DNA from: a bacterium
Lineage (GTDB): Bacteria; Armatimonadota; Abditibacteriia; Abditibacteriales; Abditibacteriaceae
DNA length: 64,000 nucleotides
Reading direction: 5' to 3'
NCBI GenBank assembly: GCA_004172935.1
Contig: SDZD01000013.1
Coordinates: 1-64,000 of the forward strand
Positions 9,442 to 18,127 of the stretch are shown piece after piece. The position numbers and the translations under genes are program-made. Within the stretch, counting starts at the first letter, position 1; the number at the start of each line of letters is the position of its first letter. The notes under the pieces were generated by a model that did no database searches, was not told where the DNA came from, and worked only from the letters and a program-made list of their open reading frames with translations.

Positions 9442-10839
9442 TCAGTTCGTTTTGACTTTCACGATTTGCTCGGTCACAACGCTACCGTCGGCCTTCTTCA
9501 ATTGGGCGCGCACTTCAAAGGCGCTTCCAACAGCCGTGTTCTCGTTGCCGAAGCGACACGTCACGCTCCATGTGCCATCAGCACCAATCGGAACTTCGCC
9601 CTGCGAATACCAGATGTCGCCCTGAGGCTTCACCGAAACCTCAACTTTAACGGCCTCGCCGCCCGGTTTGGCAGTTCCGCCCACTTCCATACGACGCGCC
9701 ACGCTCTCCCCATCTTTGGGAGCCACAATGGTCAGCGCTTCGGTAATTGGGCCAGTCACGCTAACGGGAGCGATAGGGTCGCCTGCTTTCAAGTTCCGGT
9801 AGCTCTCCCAGTGGTGAATGGCGAGGCCAGCCACGGCGGGTTTATCTTTGTAGGCGTCCTGAATCTGCCCTAAAGCCAGTTCAAGCGCGTTCTCGCCTTC
9901 CTGCCAGAAGGTAATCGAAGGGGGGTCGCCCTTCACATCGAGCGTCTCCTGTCCAATCCAGACCTTCACTTTGGGCGCGCTCTTGCTGGCGTAATCGACC
10001 TCACCCTTCGAGATTTCGACAGTGCCATTAACACCAAGCGCCTTATCGCGATAAGCCATAATCGCGATATAACTCGCGGGCAACGTGTTCAAAATATCCA
10101 TCAACTGAAACGAAACCGGCTTAGTGGTGCCGTTCCACTCCACTGAGCGGTTCGCCTCGTCGAAGAAGGCGGGAATAGCGTACCCCAGTCGCAAAGTCGG
10201 GCTGGCCTTAACGGCATCGCGCATCTGCGTCGCGCTCTCCAAATACTGCTTGAATACGCTCGTTTGCCCCTCGCCCCCCGCTTTGAACTCCGGCAGCAAA
10301 TAAGGTTCGGTATCCCACTGAAAACCATCGAGTCGCTCATTGGCAATCGCCGCTTTGTTGTAGTCGAGCGCCTTCTGCAACCGAGACAGCGCTTCGGGAT
10401 GTTTGTCTTTCAATGCGAAAACGGGGTCACCATCAAGCGCCTCAACTTCGATCTTCTTCGCGTGCGCCGCTGCCAGAAACTTGCCCAGCACAGGTGCTGT
10501 CACATGCTTGGGGTCGGTGGCCTCACGCTGAGTAGGAGAGAAAATGTCGCCCATGCTCAAATAAATCACCGAGATATTTTTCTGCGCGCAGAAATCAAAC
10601 AACTCCTGCCCATGCGCGGTGTTGGTGATGGCAGTCGCATCCCAAACCCACAAAGCGCGCGGCAAAGTCATCTTGCTTCGCACCACGGCAACAGCCTTGG
10701 TTTCAGCAGCGGGTTTAGCCCCGGCAACAGGCTCCAGCGGCTCGTTCTGAGCCGCCGTTACCCCGCAAGAAACCAATAAGAACGTCGAGACGGAGGCTAA
10801 AGCACTCGCCGTTAACACACGATTGAAGGGAAGTTTCAT
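9442..10839 (-). CDS. Lipoprotein with TIM-barrel-like glycosidase domain and C-terminal beta-sandwich
   Basis: The 465-residue protein has a lipoprotein signal: basic start MKLPFNR, a hydrophobic stretch, and the lipobox LVSC with C25. Residues about 60-350 read like a (beta/alpha)8 barrel, with RALWVWDAT, SVIYLSMGDIF, LDGFQWDTEPY, ASYIAIMAYRDK and LAIHHWESY near predicted strand ends. WDTEPY, IMAYRD and HHWES are good candidates for active-site residues. The last 90 residues look like an Ig-type domain. I know no named family for it. The ATG at 10839 is chosen because the signal sequence starts there; 37 further upstream codons would overlap the pseudopilin gene. A role as a cell-surface glycan hydrolase or binder is inferred from the cluster. 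Confidence 0.7.
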   Translation of the reverse strand: MKLPFNRVLTASALASVSTFLLVSCGVTAAQNEPLEPVAGAKPAAETKAVAVVRSKMTLPRALWVWDATAITNTAHGQELFDFCAQKNISVIYLSMGDIFSPTQREATDPKHVTAPVLGKFLAAAHAKKIEVEALDGDPVFALKDKHPEALSRLQKALDYNKAAIANERLDGFQWDTEPYLLPEFKAGGEGQTSVFKQYLESATQMRDAVKASPTLRLGYAIPAFFDEANRSVEWNGTTKPVSFQLMDILNTLPASYIAIMAYRDKALGVNGTVEISKGEVDYASKSAPKVKVWIGQETLDVKGDPPSITFWQEGENALELALGQIQDAYKDKPAVAGLAIHHWESYRNLKAGDPIAPVSVTGPITEALTIVAPKDGESVARRMEVGGTAKPGGEAVKVEVSVKPQGDIWYSQGEVPIGADGTWSVTCRFGNENTAVGSAFEVRAQLKKADGSVVTEQIVKVKTN

Positions 10840-10856
10840 GGTGGTTGCCCTAAACC

Positions 10857-11663
10857 TTAGTCGTCGTTGGAAGTGAAAGCCTTGTAGTAACCCGTCGTTC
10901 CCAGTTGCAGCAAGGATGTCAGCTTGGCGCTTTTCACATGCCCGTCGCAATAAAGCAAGTTGGTCGTCTCCAAATGGCGAGCACCAATTCCAACTGCCGA
11001 ACCAGTTCCCACCAGAGTTGGCACGCTACCAACGGTTATAGGCGCCACTGGCTGGTCGGTGCGAGTGCCCCAGTTGAACTCGAAAGCGTGATAGGCCGCG
11101 TTAGTGGCATTGGTCGGCAAAGTGTCGCCAACCCAGATCGTCGTGGCGGGTGCGGCGATGGACGACAACGAAGCGGAGCGCGAAAAAGGTGGCTGAGCGT
11201 CAGGGCCAATGTCGTAGTAAGTGTTGTTGGCGCCATAGCTCCCATAGTTGTAGCCCAGGCTATCGCTGGTTGTGCCGCTGTGGTATTTGTACAGAGCGTT
11301 TTTGGTCACGTCGCTACGAGTCGCGTTCGCTGTGTCGCTGGGGCAGTTGAAAATCTGCTCGCTCTTCACATACGGATAGATAGCGTCCATCCACTTGTAG
11401 CGTCCAATGCCTGAGGCATCCTTGTCGATGCCAAACCATGAGCGCACCACTAACTCATCGTAATCCTGCGAATACTGGATAAGCCCCAAACCGATCTGCT
11501 TGAGGTTCGATTGACAAGAAGCACGGCGCGCATTCTCACGGGCCCTAGCGAAAACCGGGAACAGAATAGCGGCCAAGATCGCGATGATGGCAATAACCAC
11601 TAAGAGTTCTATAAGCGTAAAGGCTTTACGTTCTGAACGATGTGCGCGATAGAGATGTTGCAT
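10857..11663 (-). CDS. DUF1559 pseudopilin-like protein of the chitin cluster
   Basis: The 268-residue protein carries a type III (prepilin-type) signal: [17 protein letters not shown], with the glutamate at position +5 (E19) and alanine A14 in place of the usual glycine before the cut site. It continues with the [13 protein letters not shown] and [19 protein letters not shown] stretch typical of DUF1559 proteins and ends with [12 protein letters not shown], the DG motif of the C-terminal domain. It would be a membrane-anchored, pilus- or secretion-system-associated protein exposed outside the inner membrane. It lies between the regulator and the lipoprotein gene, 17 bp from the latter, so it is probably co-expressed with chitin degradation. 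Confidence 0.9.
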   Translation of the reverse strand: MQHLYRAHRSERKAFTLIELLVVIAIIAILAAILFPVFARARENARRASCQSNLKQIGLGLIQYSQDYDELVVRSWFGIDKDASGIGRYKWMDAIYPYVKSEQIFNCPSDTANATRSDVTKNALYKYHSGTTSDSLGYNYGSYGANNTYYDIGPDAQPPFSRSASLSSIAAPATTIWVGDTLPTNATNAAYHAFEFNWGTRTDQPVAPITVGSVPTLVGTGSAVGIGARHLETTNLLYCDGHVKSAKLTSLLQLGTTGYYKAFTSNDD

Positions 11664-11719
11664 GAGATTATGTTGTGAAAAAATTACTCCGTACCGGGCG
11701 CGACTCTCTCAATGAAGAA

Positions 11720-12841
11720 TCACGCGATGACAGGTTCTAAAGGGTCTTCGACGCTGTGCAACGAGCCACTGATAAAGTGGGCGGGCACGCGCTCAACCAC
11801 AGGTTCGCCATTGCTCTCCGAGGCCGATTTGCCGTGGAGAAGTTGCACTGCTCTGGCGCCCACTTCCGGTTCATCCATCATGATGACACTGGCATAAGGC
11901 AGAAGCGGTTGAGCATGTTCCAACAAACTGGCAAAGCACAAGATATGCAGTTCTTCCGGCAATTTTAAACCGCGCCGTTGTGCTTCGAGCGCTACCGTCA
12001 GCGCGCGTCGAACGTTGGTGGCCACCACAACTTCGGGAAAGTGGGGCAATGAATTTAACTGCGCTGCTAACTCAGGGGTTTCGTGGCTCTTGAACTCGTT
12101 CCACTCCCAATCCAACCCTTTTTCTTCCATGAATCGGGCGAAACAAGCGCGTCGTTCAAGCTGCGACAGGTTATCGTCGTGTTCACCCATGTACTCGAAA
12201 CGCCGCAACCCCTTGGAATAACAATCCTCCAGAAATTCCAGCATCTGAGCGCGAGGGTCGCCGTAAACACAGTCCAATCCCATCTCTGGTTGCGGGCTAC
12301 CAACTAACACCACCGGGATTTTCTGCGCGACCTGAGCGAGAAATTCTTCTTCCTCTGCCGCCATATCGCCCTCGAAAAAGCCAAACCCCAAACAAATAAT
12401 GCCTACCGTGCCACGCGACTTCAAATCACCAACAAAGCGATCAACTTCGGGAAAAGGTGGCACAGCCAGTACCGACCGATTCACGCTCATCTTACCCTGA
12501 GTTGCCGACAATTTGCGGCAAGCGCTTTGCGCCCCGCCTGCAATGCGCAACGCCACATCCAGCAAATTACTATGTTCGCTCACGAACACCACAAGCTCGA
12601 TGTTCGCATTATTGGTGTGCTGCGGAACCGAAAAAATGCCTTTGCGCGGCACAATTTCAACCAGCCCCTCCTGCTCCAAATCACGCAAAGCTCGCGAAAT
12701 CGTCGCGTGATTAACGTCCAACATCTGGCTGAGTTGGCGTAGCGGGGGCAACATCTCACCAGCCGAGGCAAAACACTGCTCGCGCAGTTGGTTCGTTACC
12801 TTTTTATAAAGCGGCAACCGTTCCGTCTTGCTTTGGGCCAT
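11720..12841 (-). CDS. GntR-type transcriptional regulator with LacI-like effector domain
   Basis: The 373-residue protein begins with a GntR winged helix: LPLYKKVTNQLREQ, then PPLRQLSQMLDVNHATISRA and LEQEGLVEIVPRKGIF in residues 8-72. Residues 80-360 look like a periplasmic-binding-protein fold of the LacI/GalR type (GIICLGFGF, VVLVGSPQPEMGLDCVYGD, EVVVATNVRRALTVALEA, SVIMMDEPEVGARAVQLL). Such GntR/LacI hybrids normally sense a sugar. Being first in the run of chitin/GlcNAc genes, it is the likely repressor or activator of that cluster, with GlcNAc-6-P or a related sugar as effector; this is inference. Confidence 0.88.
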   Translation of the reverse strand: MAQSKTERLPLYKKVTNQLREQCFASAGEMLPPLRQLSQMLDVNHATISRALRDLEQEGLVEIVPRKGIFSVPQHTNNANIELVVFVSEHSNLLDVALRIAGGAQSACRKLSATQGKMSVNRSVLAVPPFPEVDRFVGDLKSRGTVGIICLGFGFFEGDMAAEEEEFLAQVAQKIPVVLVGSPQPEMGLDCVYGDPRAQMLEFLEDCYSKGLRRFEYMGEHDDNLSQLERRACFARFMEEKGLDWEWNEFKSHETPELAAQLNSLPHFPEVVVATNVRRALTVALEAQRRGLKLPEELHILCFASLLEHAQPLLPYASVIMMDEPEVGARAVQLLHGKSASESNGEPVVERVPAHFISGSLHSVEDPLEPVIA

Positions 12842-12903
12842 CGTTGGTGAGTCTCCTCCAAAACCAAACAGCGGCCTTACGGCCTCTGTTCTATCTGATA
12901 CGA

Positions 12904-12922
12904 CTGTTACATCTGTTACAGA
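12904..12922. promoter_or_regulatory. Short palindrome and direct repeat upstream of the GntR-type regulator
   Basis: About 65-80 bases upstream of the regulator ATG lie two copies of CTGTTACA, 9 bases apart, the second forming the small palindrome TCTGTTACAGA (12912-12922). It is a reasonable candidate operator for autoregulation. It is short and has no second example in the window that I noticed, so chance cannot be excluded. Confidence 0.3.
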
Positions 12923-13058
12923 CAGAGTGATTGTACGCCATCATTAAGAGCACATCAAGAGATTTTCAGCCCATCATGAAAATAATTGTTGTTTTTACGG
13001 CTGCGAAATAAATACGAAATTTCCAACGCTCGTTCCAATACCCTAATTTCCCTCTCAC

Positions 13059-13811
13059 TCATGGCGATTTTGAAACGCAACTCGCGATAACGCCAAGCGC
13101 TTTTCGTGGGTCGCACCCATAAAATCCCGCTCCCCACGCCGGATTAGCCTCGACAACCGCCCAACCAAATCCACGCAAAATTCCCACATCAATAACAGCG
13201 CCCCTTTCACCAAAACCGCCCCCACTCTTCCCAATCACACGCCCCGCAAAATCACAAGCCGCCTTCAACTCCTCTGGCGGCGAATCATAACTTCCATCCT
13301 CCTTGCGAGTCGAATCCTCCCCGCGCCAGTAGGATGACGCCGTCACAACACGCTCCTCGAGAACGAAGCAGCGGTACTCAACCTCCCATTCGACAGGTTG
13401 CGAAGTAAGCACAGGCGCCAACTCAGGCTGGTCAATGTCTGCTGGCAGTTCGTGTGCGCCCGCGTACACACGCGCCTCAAATGTCTTCTCACTAGCGGGC
13501 TTCACGAACAAAGGGAATTGCTTTGTTCGCGCTTCCTCGAAAGTGCAGAACTCAATACACCTCCCCACGAACTCATAATCGAGCGAAGCCAGCCAATCCA
13601 GCGGCGGCTCATACAACTTCACTCCCAACTGCTCGGCAACAAAATTAGCCCACAGCGACTCCCCATAAATCGCCACATCTCCATCAGGCCGAAACCCTTC
13701 CGGCACCCGCCAACTCTGCAACCGTTCAATATCCCACCCCAACTCAATCGCCGTCCGCCAAAGCGTATTCGAATCTTCAGAAAACCGAGGCGGCAAAATC
13801 AAAGTCGGCAT
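13059..13811 (-). CDS. ATP-grasp domain protein, DUF4343-like
   Basis: The 250-residue protein starts MPTLILPPRFSEDSNTLW and shows features of the DUF4343 ATP-grasp group: FPLFVKPASEKTFEA (a lysine-bearing nucleotide-binding strand), VEYRCFVLE, and VIDVGILRGFGWAVVEANPAWGAGFYGCD, where D and E-A-N are the usual metal ligands near the C-terminus. Such proteins ligate or modify an unknown substrate using ATP. The ATG at 13811 is preferred over a GTG at 13853 because homology-like features begin there. It points away from aspS and is not obviously part of an operon. Confidence 0.75.
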   Translation of the reverse strand: MPTLILPPRFSEDSNTLWRTAIELGWDIERLQSWRVPEGFRPDGDVAIYGESLWANFVAEQLGVKLYEPPLDWLASLDYEFVGRCIEFCTFEEARTKQFPLFVKPASEKTFEARVYAGAHELPADIDQPELAPVLTSQPVEWEVEYRCFVLEERVVTASSYWRGEDSTRKEDGSYDSPPEELKAACDFAGRVIGKSGGGFGERGAVIDVGILRGFGWAVVEANPAWGAGFYGCDPRKALGVIASCVSKSP

Positions 13812-13903
13812 AATAGCCCCAGTCTGCACCTTCAAGGCGTCCCAAGCCCCCACACAGACAGCCCCAAGCGAAAGCGGGCTTTATACTTCTTCAGCTTTCA
13901 TCC

Positions 13904-15724
13904 ATGCAACGCACTCATCTTTGTGGCGACCTTCGCCTTGAACATATAGGACAGAGCGTAACGTTGTGTGGCTGGTCGGGTACAGTCCGCGACCAGTCAC
14001 ACCAAATCTTCATCGACCTGCGCGACCGCAGCGGCGTCGTGCAAATCGTTGCCGACTCCGATCTCGACGCGCCTGTCTTCGAGTCACTACGCGGCGTCAA
14101 ATCGGAATACTGCCTCCAAATCACTGGCGAAGTCGTGAGCCGTATCGCGGGCAAAGAGAACCCCAAACTGGCGACTGGCTCACTCGAAATCCGTGTCACC
14201 GAGGCCATCGTCCTCAACACCAGCAAACCGCTTCCCTTTGAAGTGGCAGGCACTGGTGCGACTGCTTCCGAAGAAGTCCGCCTTCAGTACCGCTATCTCG
14301 ACATGCGCCGCACGCCTGTACGCGACATCCTCGAAATGCGCTATAAGTTGGCGCGCGAAACCCGCCGGTTCCTCGATTCCGAAGGCTTCTGGGAAGTCGA
14401 GACTCCCCTGCTATGGAAGTCCACCCCCGAAGGCGCCCGCGAATACGTCGTTCCGGTTCGCACCCATCCCGGCAAAGGCTTCGTTCTGCCCCAGTCGCCC
14501 CAGATTTGCAAACAGCTTCTGATGGTCGGCGGCGTGGAAAAATATTTCCAGATCGCTAAATGCTTCCGCGATGAATCGAGCCGCGCTGACCGCCAGCCCG
14601 AATTCACCCAGATCGACATCGAGATGTCGTTCGTTGGTCAAGACGACGTTCTTGACCTCACCGAGCGTCTCTTCGCCCACCTCATGCGCGAAGTCAAGGG
14701 TCAGGAAATCGAACTGCCGTTCCCCCGCCTCACCTACGCCGAATCCATCCGCCGCTACGGCAGCGACAAGCCCGACACCCGCTTTGGCATGGAACTGGTC
14801 GAACTCACCGACTTGGTCGCCGATTCCGGCTTTAAAGTCTTCACCAACGCCATCGCCAGCGGCGGCGAAGTAAAAGCCATCTGCGCCCCCGGCGTCGCGG
14901 CCTACTCGCGCAAAGAAGTTGACGACCTCACCGAATTCGTCAAACGCTTCGGTGCCCGTGGTCTGGCAACCTTCGCTCTGGGCGAATCGGAAATCAAATC
15001 GAACGTCGCCAAGTTCTTCACCGAAGAACAGATGCGCGCCATCTTCGACCGCATGGACGCCAAACCCGGCGACCTTGTCCTCGTCGTCGCCGACAAGCCA
15101 TCGGTCGTCGCCCAGAGCCTCGACTTCTTGCGTCGCGAAATGGCGAAGCGCCTCAACCTCATCCCACAAGACAAATTCAACTTCCTGTGGATCGTCGATA
15201 CCCCGATGTTCGAGTACGACGGCGAAAAAGGCGGCTTCGACGCGGTACACCACCCGTTCTGCTTGCCCAACCCCGAAGACATGGCATTGATGCAGGAAGG
15301 CTTCGCGACAGAATTGCCTCTCGGCGACGCGATGCACCCCTGGGGCCGCATCCGCGCATGGCTCTACGACTTGGTTCTCAACGGCTTCGAGTTAGCCAGC
15401 GGCTCCATCCGTTGCCACCGCCGCGACATCCAATCGCAAATCTTCCAGATCATCGGTCTGCCCGAAGAAGTCGCTCAGGAGCGCTTTGGCTTCATGCTCG
15501 ACGCCTTCGAATACGGCGCCCCGCCCCACGGCGGCATCGCTCCTGGCTTCGACCGCGTCATGGCTCTCTTCGCGGGCATCCCTGACGGCAACATCCGCGA
15601 AGTCATCCCTTTCCCCAAAACCAGCGGCGGCCTCGACCCGCTCTCTGGCGCCCCCACCGAAATCCCATCCGAGCGTTGGACGGAACTCGGCCTCGCGCCA
15701 CTCCCCAAAGAAGAGGAAGAATAA
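13904..15724 (+). CDS. aspS: Aspartyl-tRNA synthetase
   Basis: The 606-residue protein has the full bacterial-type AspRS layout: an N-terminal OB-fold anticodon-binding domain (residues 1-110, with VTLCGWSGTVRDQ), motif 1 around RYKLARETRRFL, motif 2 at CFRDESSRADRQPEFTQID, the large GAD insertion domain of bacterial enzymes, and motif 3 at GGIAPGFDRVMALF near residues 543-556. Length is normal for the family. It charges tRNA-Asp; whether it also charges tRNA-Asn cannot be told from what I see. The gene stands alone and is closed by a strong hairpin terminator. Confidence 0.97.
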   Translation: MQRTHLCGDLRLEHIGQSVTLCGWSGTVRDQSHQIFIDLRDRSGVVQIVADSDLDAPVFESLRGVKSEYCLQITGEVVSRIAGKENPKLATGSLEIRVTEAIVLNTSKPLPFEVAGTGATASEEVRLQYRYLDMRRTPVRDILEMRYKLARETRRFLDSEGFWEVETPLLWKSTPEGAREYVVPVRTHPGKGFVLPQSPQICKQLLMVGGVEKYFQIAKCFRDESSRADRQPEFTQIDIEMSFVGQDDVLDLTERLFAHLMREVKGQEIELPFPRLTYAESIRRYGSDKPDTRFGMELVELTDLVADSGFKVFTNAIASGGEVKAICAPGVAAYSRKEVDDLTEFVKRFGARGLATFALGESEIKSNVAKFFTEEQMRAIFDRMDAKPGDLVLVVADKPSVVAQSLDFLRREMAKRLNLIPQDKFNFLWIVDTPMFEYDGEKGGFDAVHHPFCLPNPEDMALMQEGFATELPLGDAMHPWGRIRAWLYDLVLNGFELASGSIRCHRRDIQSQIFQIIGLPEEVAQERFGFMLDAFEYGAPPHGGIAPGFDRVMALFAGIPDGNIREVIPFPKTSGGLDPLSGAPTEIPSERWTELGLAPLPKEEEE

Positions 15725-15732
15725 AACAAAAA

Positions 15733-15761
15733 GCGGGCGTGAAATTCACGCCCGCTTTTTT
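15733..15761 (+). terminator. Intrinsic terminator of aspS
   Basis: GCGGGCGTG at 15733-15741 pairs with CACGCCCGC at 15747-15755 around a 5-base loop, followed by six T. It starts 8 bases after the aspS stop codon. Confidence 0.9.
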
Positions 15762-15770
15762 CATTTCCCC

Positions 15771-16247
15771 ATGCGCCATTACCTTATCTTCCCGCCCCTC
15801 TTCGTCGCATGGTTCATCGCCGCCCAATTCGGCCTCTCAGTGCTCTCCTACGCCTCTTCCTGGCTCACTGCCCGCTCAGCAAGCGACACCATTGACCTAA
15901 ACAACCTCTCACTTCCCACATGGTCGTTCAATTACTTCCTGTGGTCATGCGCGATTGGCCTCATCATGGGCAGCCTATTCGCCGTACTGGACTTGAAAAT
16001 TAATCCCAACAACAACGATACCGAAGAAACATTCCTCCGCTTGGCCCCCAACCTATTGCAAAGTGGGGCAATCGCGATAACTCTCATCGTCATCTTCTAC
16101 GGTGCCATCCGAATCCCGCTCTCATTCCAACTCTACCGCTTGCCCGCCCCTCTCTCCGACCAAATCAGTCTTTGGCTCACCTATATCCCTCTCATAATCC
16201 TGATGGCTTCACTCACATGGTCGATGCGAAAAACCCTTCATCGCTAA
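15771..16247 (+). CDS. Small four-helix membrane protein, first of a tandem pair
   Basis: The 158-residue protein starts MRHYLIFPPLFVAWFIAAQFG and has about four hydrophobic segments (near residues 4-30, 50-70, 90-112 and 130-150). It is paralogous to the next gene: both begin with LIFPPLF, share an Ala/Phe-rich first helix, and end with a SMRKTLHR- or AMAKTLKS-like basic tail. The ATG at 15771 is chosen because this alignment begins there. I do not recognise the family and assign no function. Confidence 0.75.
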   Translation: MRHYLIFPPLFVAWFIAAQFGLSVLSYASSWLTARSASDTIDLNNLSLPTWSFNYFLWSCAIGLIMGSLFAVLDLKINPNNNDTEETFLRLAPNLLQSGAIAITLIVIFYGAIRIPLSFQLYRLPAPLSDQISLWLTYIPLIILMASLTWSMRKTLHR

Positions 16248-16254
16248 TTCCTCG

Positions 16255-16740
16255 ATGCACCGCTTCCTCATCTTCCCACCACTCTTTGCGGTCTGGCTTA
16301 TCGCGTTCCAGTTCGGCCACACAGTCACGGCTTACATCGCCACATGGTACACCCTCCGAATTGCGAGCGCGACAACCGATGTTTATTATGTGTTCCCTAA
16401 AAACTCGACGTGGGTTTTGACATTCCTCCCAGCAATCATGGTCGGAGCACTACTGGGCCTCATCTTCGCCGCCTCGGACTTCACACTTCAACGCCACAAA
16501 AGAACCGCTCGTGAAACAACTCTTCTCCTTGTGCCTAATCTATTAAAGAGCAGCCTTGTAGCCATCGCCTTAGTTCTATTGTGCCAGGGGATTTTGCTAA
16601 TCAACGCCATCCAACAAGCCCATCGGCGTTACCATGCCTATCCCCCTGATATGCAATGGTTGAACCTCATCTTCATTGCACAAGTTTTTATCGTGTTCGC
16701 CGCATTATTATGGGCAATGGCAAAAACCCTCAAGAGTTAA
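16255..16740 (+). CDS. Small four-helix membrane protein, second of a tandem pair
   Basis: The 161-residue protein starts MHRFLIFPPLFAVWLIAFQFG and has the same four-helix plan as the preceding gene, 7 bp upstream, with LRIASATTD matching TARSASDTID and LLLVPNLLKSSLVAIALVLL matching RLAPNLLQSGAIAITLIVI. The pair therefore arose by tandem duplication and then diverged strongly. No family is recognised. Confidence 0.78.
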   Translation: MHRFLIFPPLFAVWLIAFQFGHTVTAYIATWYTLRIASATTDVYYVFPKNSTWVLTFLPAIMVGALLGLIFAASDFTLQRHKRTARETTLLLVPNLLKSSLVAIALVLLCQGILLINAIQQAHRRYHAYPPDMQWLNLIFIAQVFIVFAALLWAMAKTLKS

Positions 16741-16761
16741 AAAGGGGGGAAAGAGGCGCTT

Positions 16762-17958
16762 TTAGTAGCGGAATTTCAACACGATCCAGCCAGTGCTGTA
16801 CAAATAGGCATTTGAAAACACCTTATTGTCCGAGAATCGACCATCGCGGAGAGTCTCGGCGCCTGTAGTGGGCTGTAGAACGAACTTGGTTTCATTGCTG
16901 GTGTCGAAGTAATGGAACGTCCACTTGTAAGTCGCTTTCGTGAGGGGGTTGTTCTTCCTTTCTTTGACTTCGCCCTTGGAAGTACGCACTGTCGTATTGC
17001 TGACTTTCGGACTGATGGTAATCAAATTACCTTGAACGCTGTAGCTCCCGTTCTCTTCCGTACTCCAAAATATATTCTTCGAAAAACCGCCCCAGTCCTC
17101 GCCTTTGTAGCTGTAAGTTCCGTTAGCTGCGAAGGTATAACGGCCCTTCGAATAACCCAGATTGAGAATCAGAGGGTTCGAGACGGACGGTGGCAAAGTC
17201 GCCTTACTCCACACGCCAACTATCTGGTTAGCACCACCATTGGGGGTAGGCTTTTCGGGGGTGCTATCCATCACCAGTTGGGTAGTGCCAAATTTTAGTT
17301 TCGAGGCATCCACTCCCAAAGTCACTTTCAAAGACTCAGATGCTAACTCCTTGAAGTTCTTCAATGCTGCCGCGTCTCCCGACTCTTTGGCATTGACGTA
17401 ACCGCCCAAAACAAAGCTCCCCATAATCACCAGCCAGTCGTGAAGCGTCTGCTTCTCGGCATTGGACATTTTGGTGATTTCGGGAATGCCCGACATCGTC
17501 TGCTGTAATGCAGCATACAAGTTGTCGCCCGCTTTATCGGTAGGCTCTCCGGCCTGATTATAAGCAGTCACATTGGCGGCAATAAAAAGCGTCATCGCCG
17601 CCGCGATGTCATGCGATTTACCGCTCTTAGCCACTTCCCCTTCATAGGCTTGTTTCAACTGGACGAACGCAGTTTTTAAAGCCAGCCTTTCCTGGTCGTT
17701 GCTGCCCAGCGCATCGGCCAAACTTTTCGCCACACCCGAATCCCCGACTGGCTTGAACTTCAATGCGGCCCCGGCCACTGGCTTCGCAGTCGTAGGCTTC
17801 TTCAAATTCTCCTTCAAAGCCCCGGTAATGAGCAGAGAACTTTGGTTATTGAACGTCTTATTAATATGAACTTCCGATGCGTGTGCTATCGGTGCAAAAC
17901 CGGTTAACAGCGTCAAAACACCAAGGTATGCGGGAACAGATTTCAAGTGCGATTTCAT
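16762..17958 (-). CDS. Secreted protein with helical N-terminal half and lipocalin-like C-terminal half
   Basis: The 398-residue protein has a clean signal peptide: MKSHLK, hydrophobic core AYLGVLTLLTGFAP, cleavage likely after AHA at residue 27. Residues 60-230 are alanine-rich and probably helical (SLADALGSNDQERLALKTAF, AAMTLFIAANVTAYNQ). From about 245 the protein becomes beta-rich: VGVWSKATL, GRYTFAANGTYSYKG, ENGSYSVQGNLITISP, resembling lipocalin-like domains that read as W-x-(15)-Y-x-F-x-x-x-G-x-Y. I cannot name a family. It is divergently transcribed from the P460-like gene across a 169-bp gap that must hold both promoters. Confidence 0.72.
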   Translation of the reverse strand: MKSHLKSVPAYLGVLTLLTGFAPIAHASEVHINKTFNNQSSLLITGALKENLKKPTTAKPVAGAALKFKPVGDSGVAKSLADALGSNDQERLALKTAFVQLKQAYEGEVAKSGKSHDIAAAMTLFIAANVTAYNQAGEPTDKAGDNLYAALQQTMSGIPEITKMSNAEKQTLHDWLVIMGSFVLGGYVNAKESGDAAALKNFKELASESLKVTLGVDASKLKFGTTQLVMDSTPEKPTPNGGANQIVGVWSKATLPPSVSNPLILNLGYSKGRYTFAANGTYSYKGEDWGGFSKNIFWSTEENGSYSVQGNLITISPKVSNTTVRTSKGEVKERKNNPLTKATYKWTFHYFDTSNETKFVLQPTTGAETLRDGRFSDNKVFSNAYLYSTGWIVLKFRY

Positions 17959-18127
17959 ATCAGTCGAACTTCACTGGCAACTCTTCGATTTCACCAGAGT
18001 ATGAGTTCTCTACAGCGTAAATTTACCAGTTATCCCTTAACACGTTCTCAGCAATCTTTTGTTCAACACAAATCGCGCTTCTGTAGTGCTTCCGCCACTT
18101 TCTCACAAAACAGTGTCAAACCATTTC

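Noticed and set aside
12955..13058. A short minus-strand frame extending past the ATP-grasp gene end
   Set aside because: It overlaps the real gene in another frame, is rich in basic residues and has no independent support.
14411..15337. A 308-codon open frame opposite aspS
   Set aside because: It lies wholly inside aspS, and its product is a V/G/D/E/F-rich string typical of an antisense shadow; aspS has clear class II synthetase motifs.
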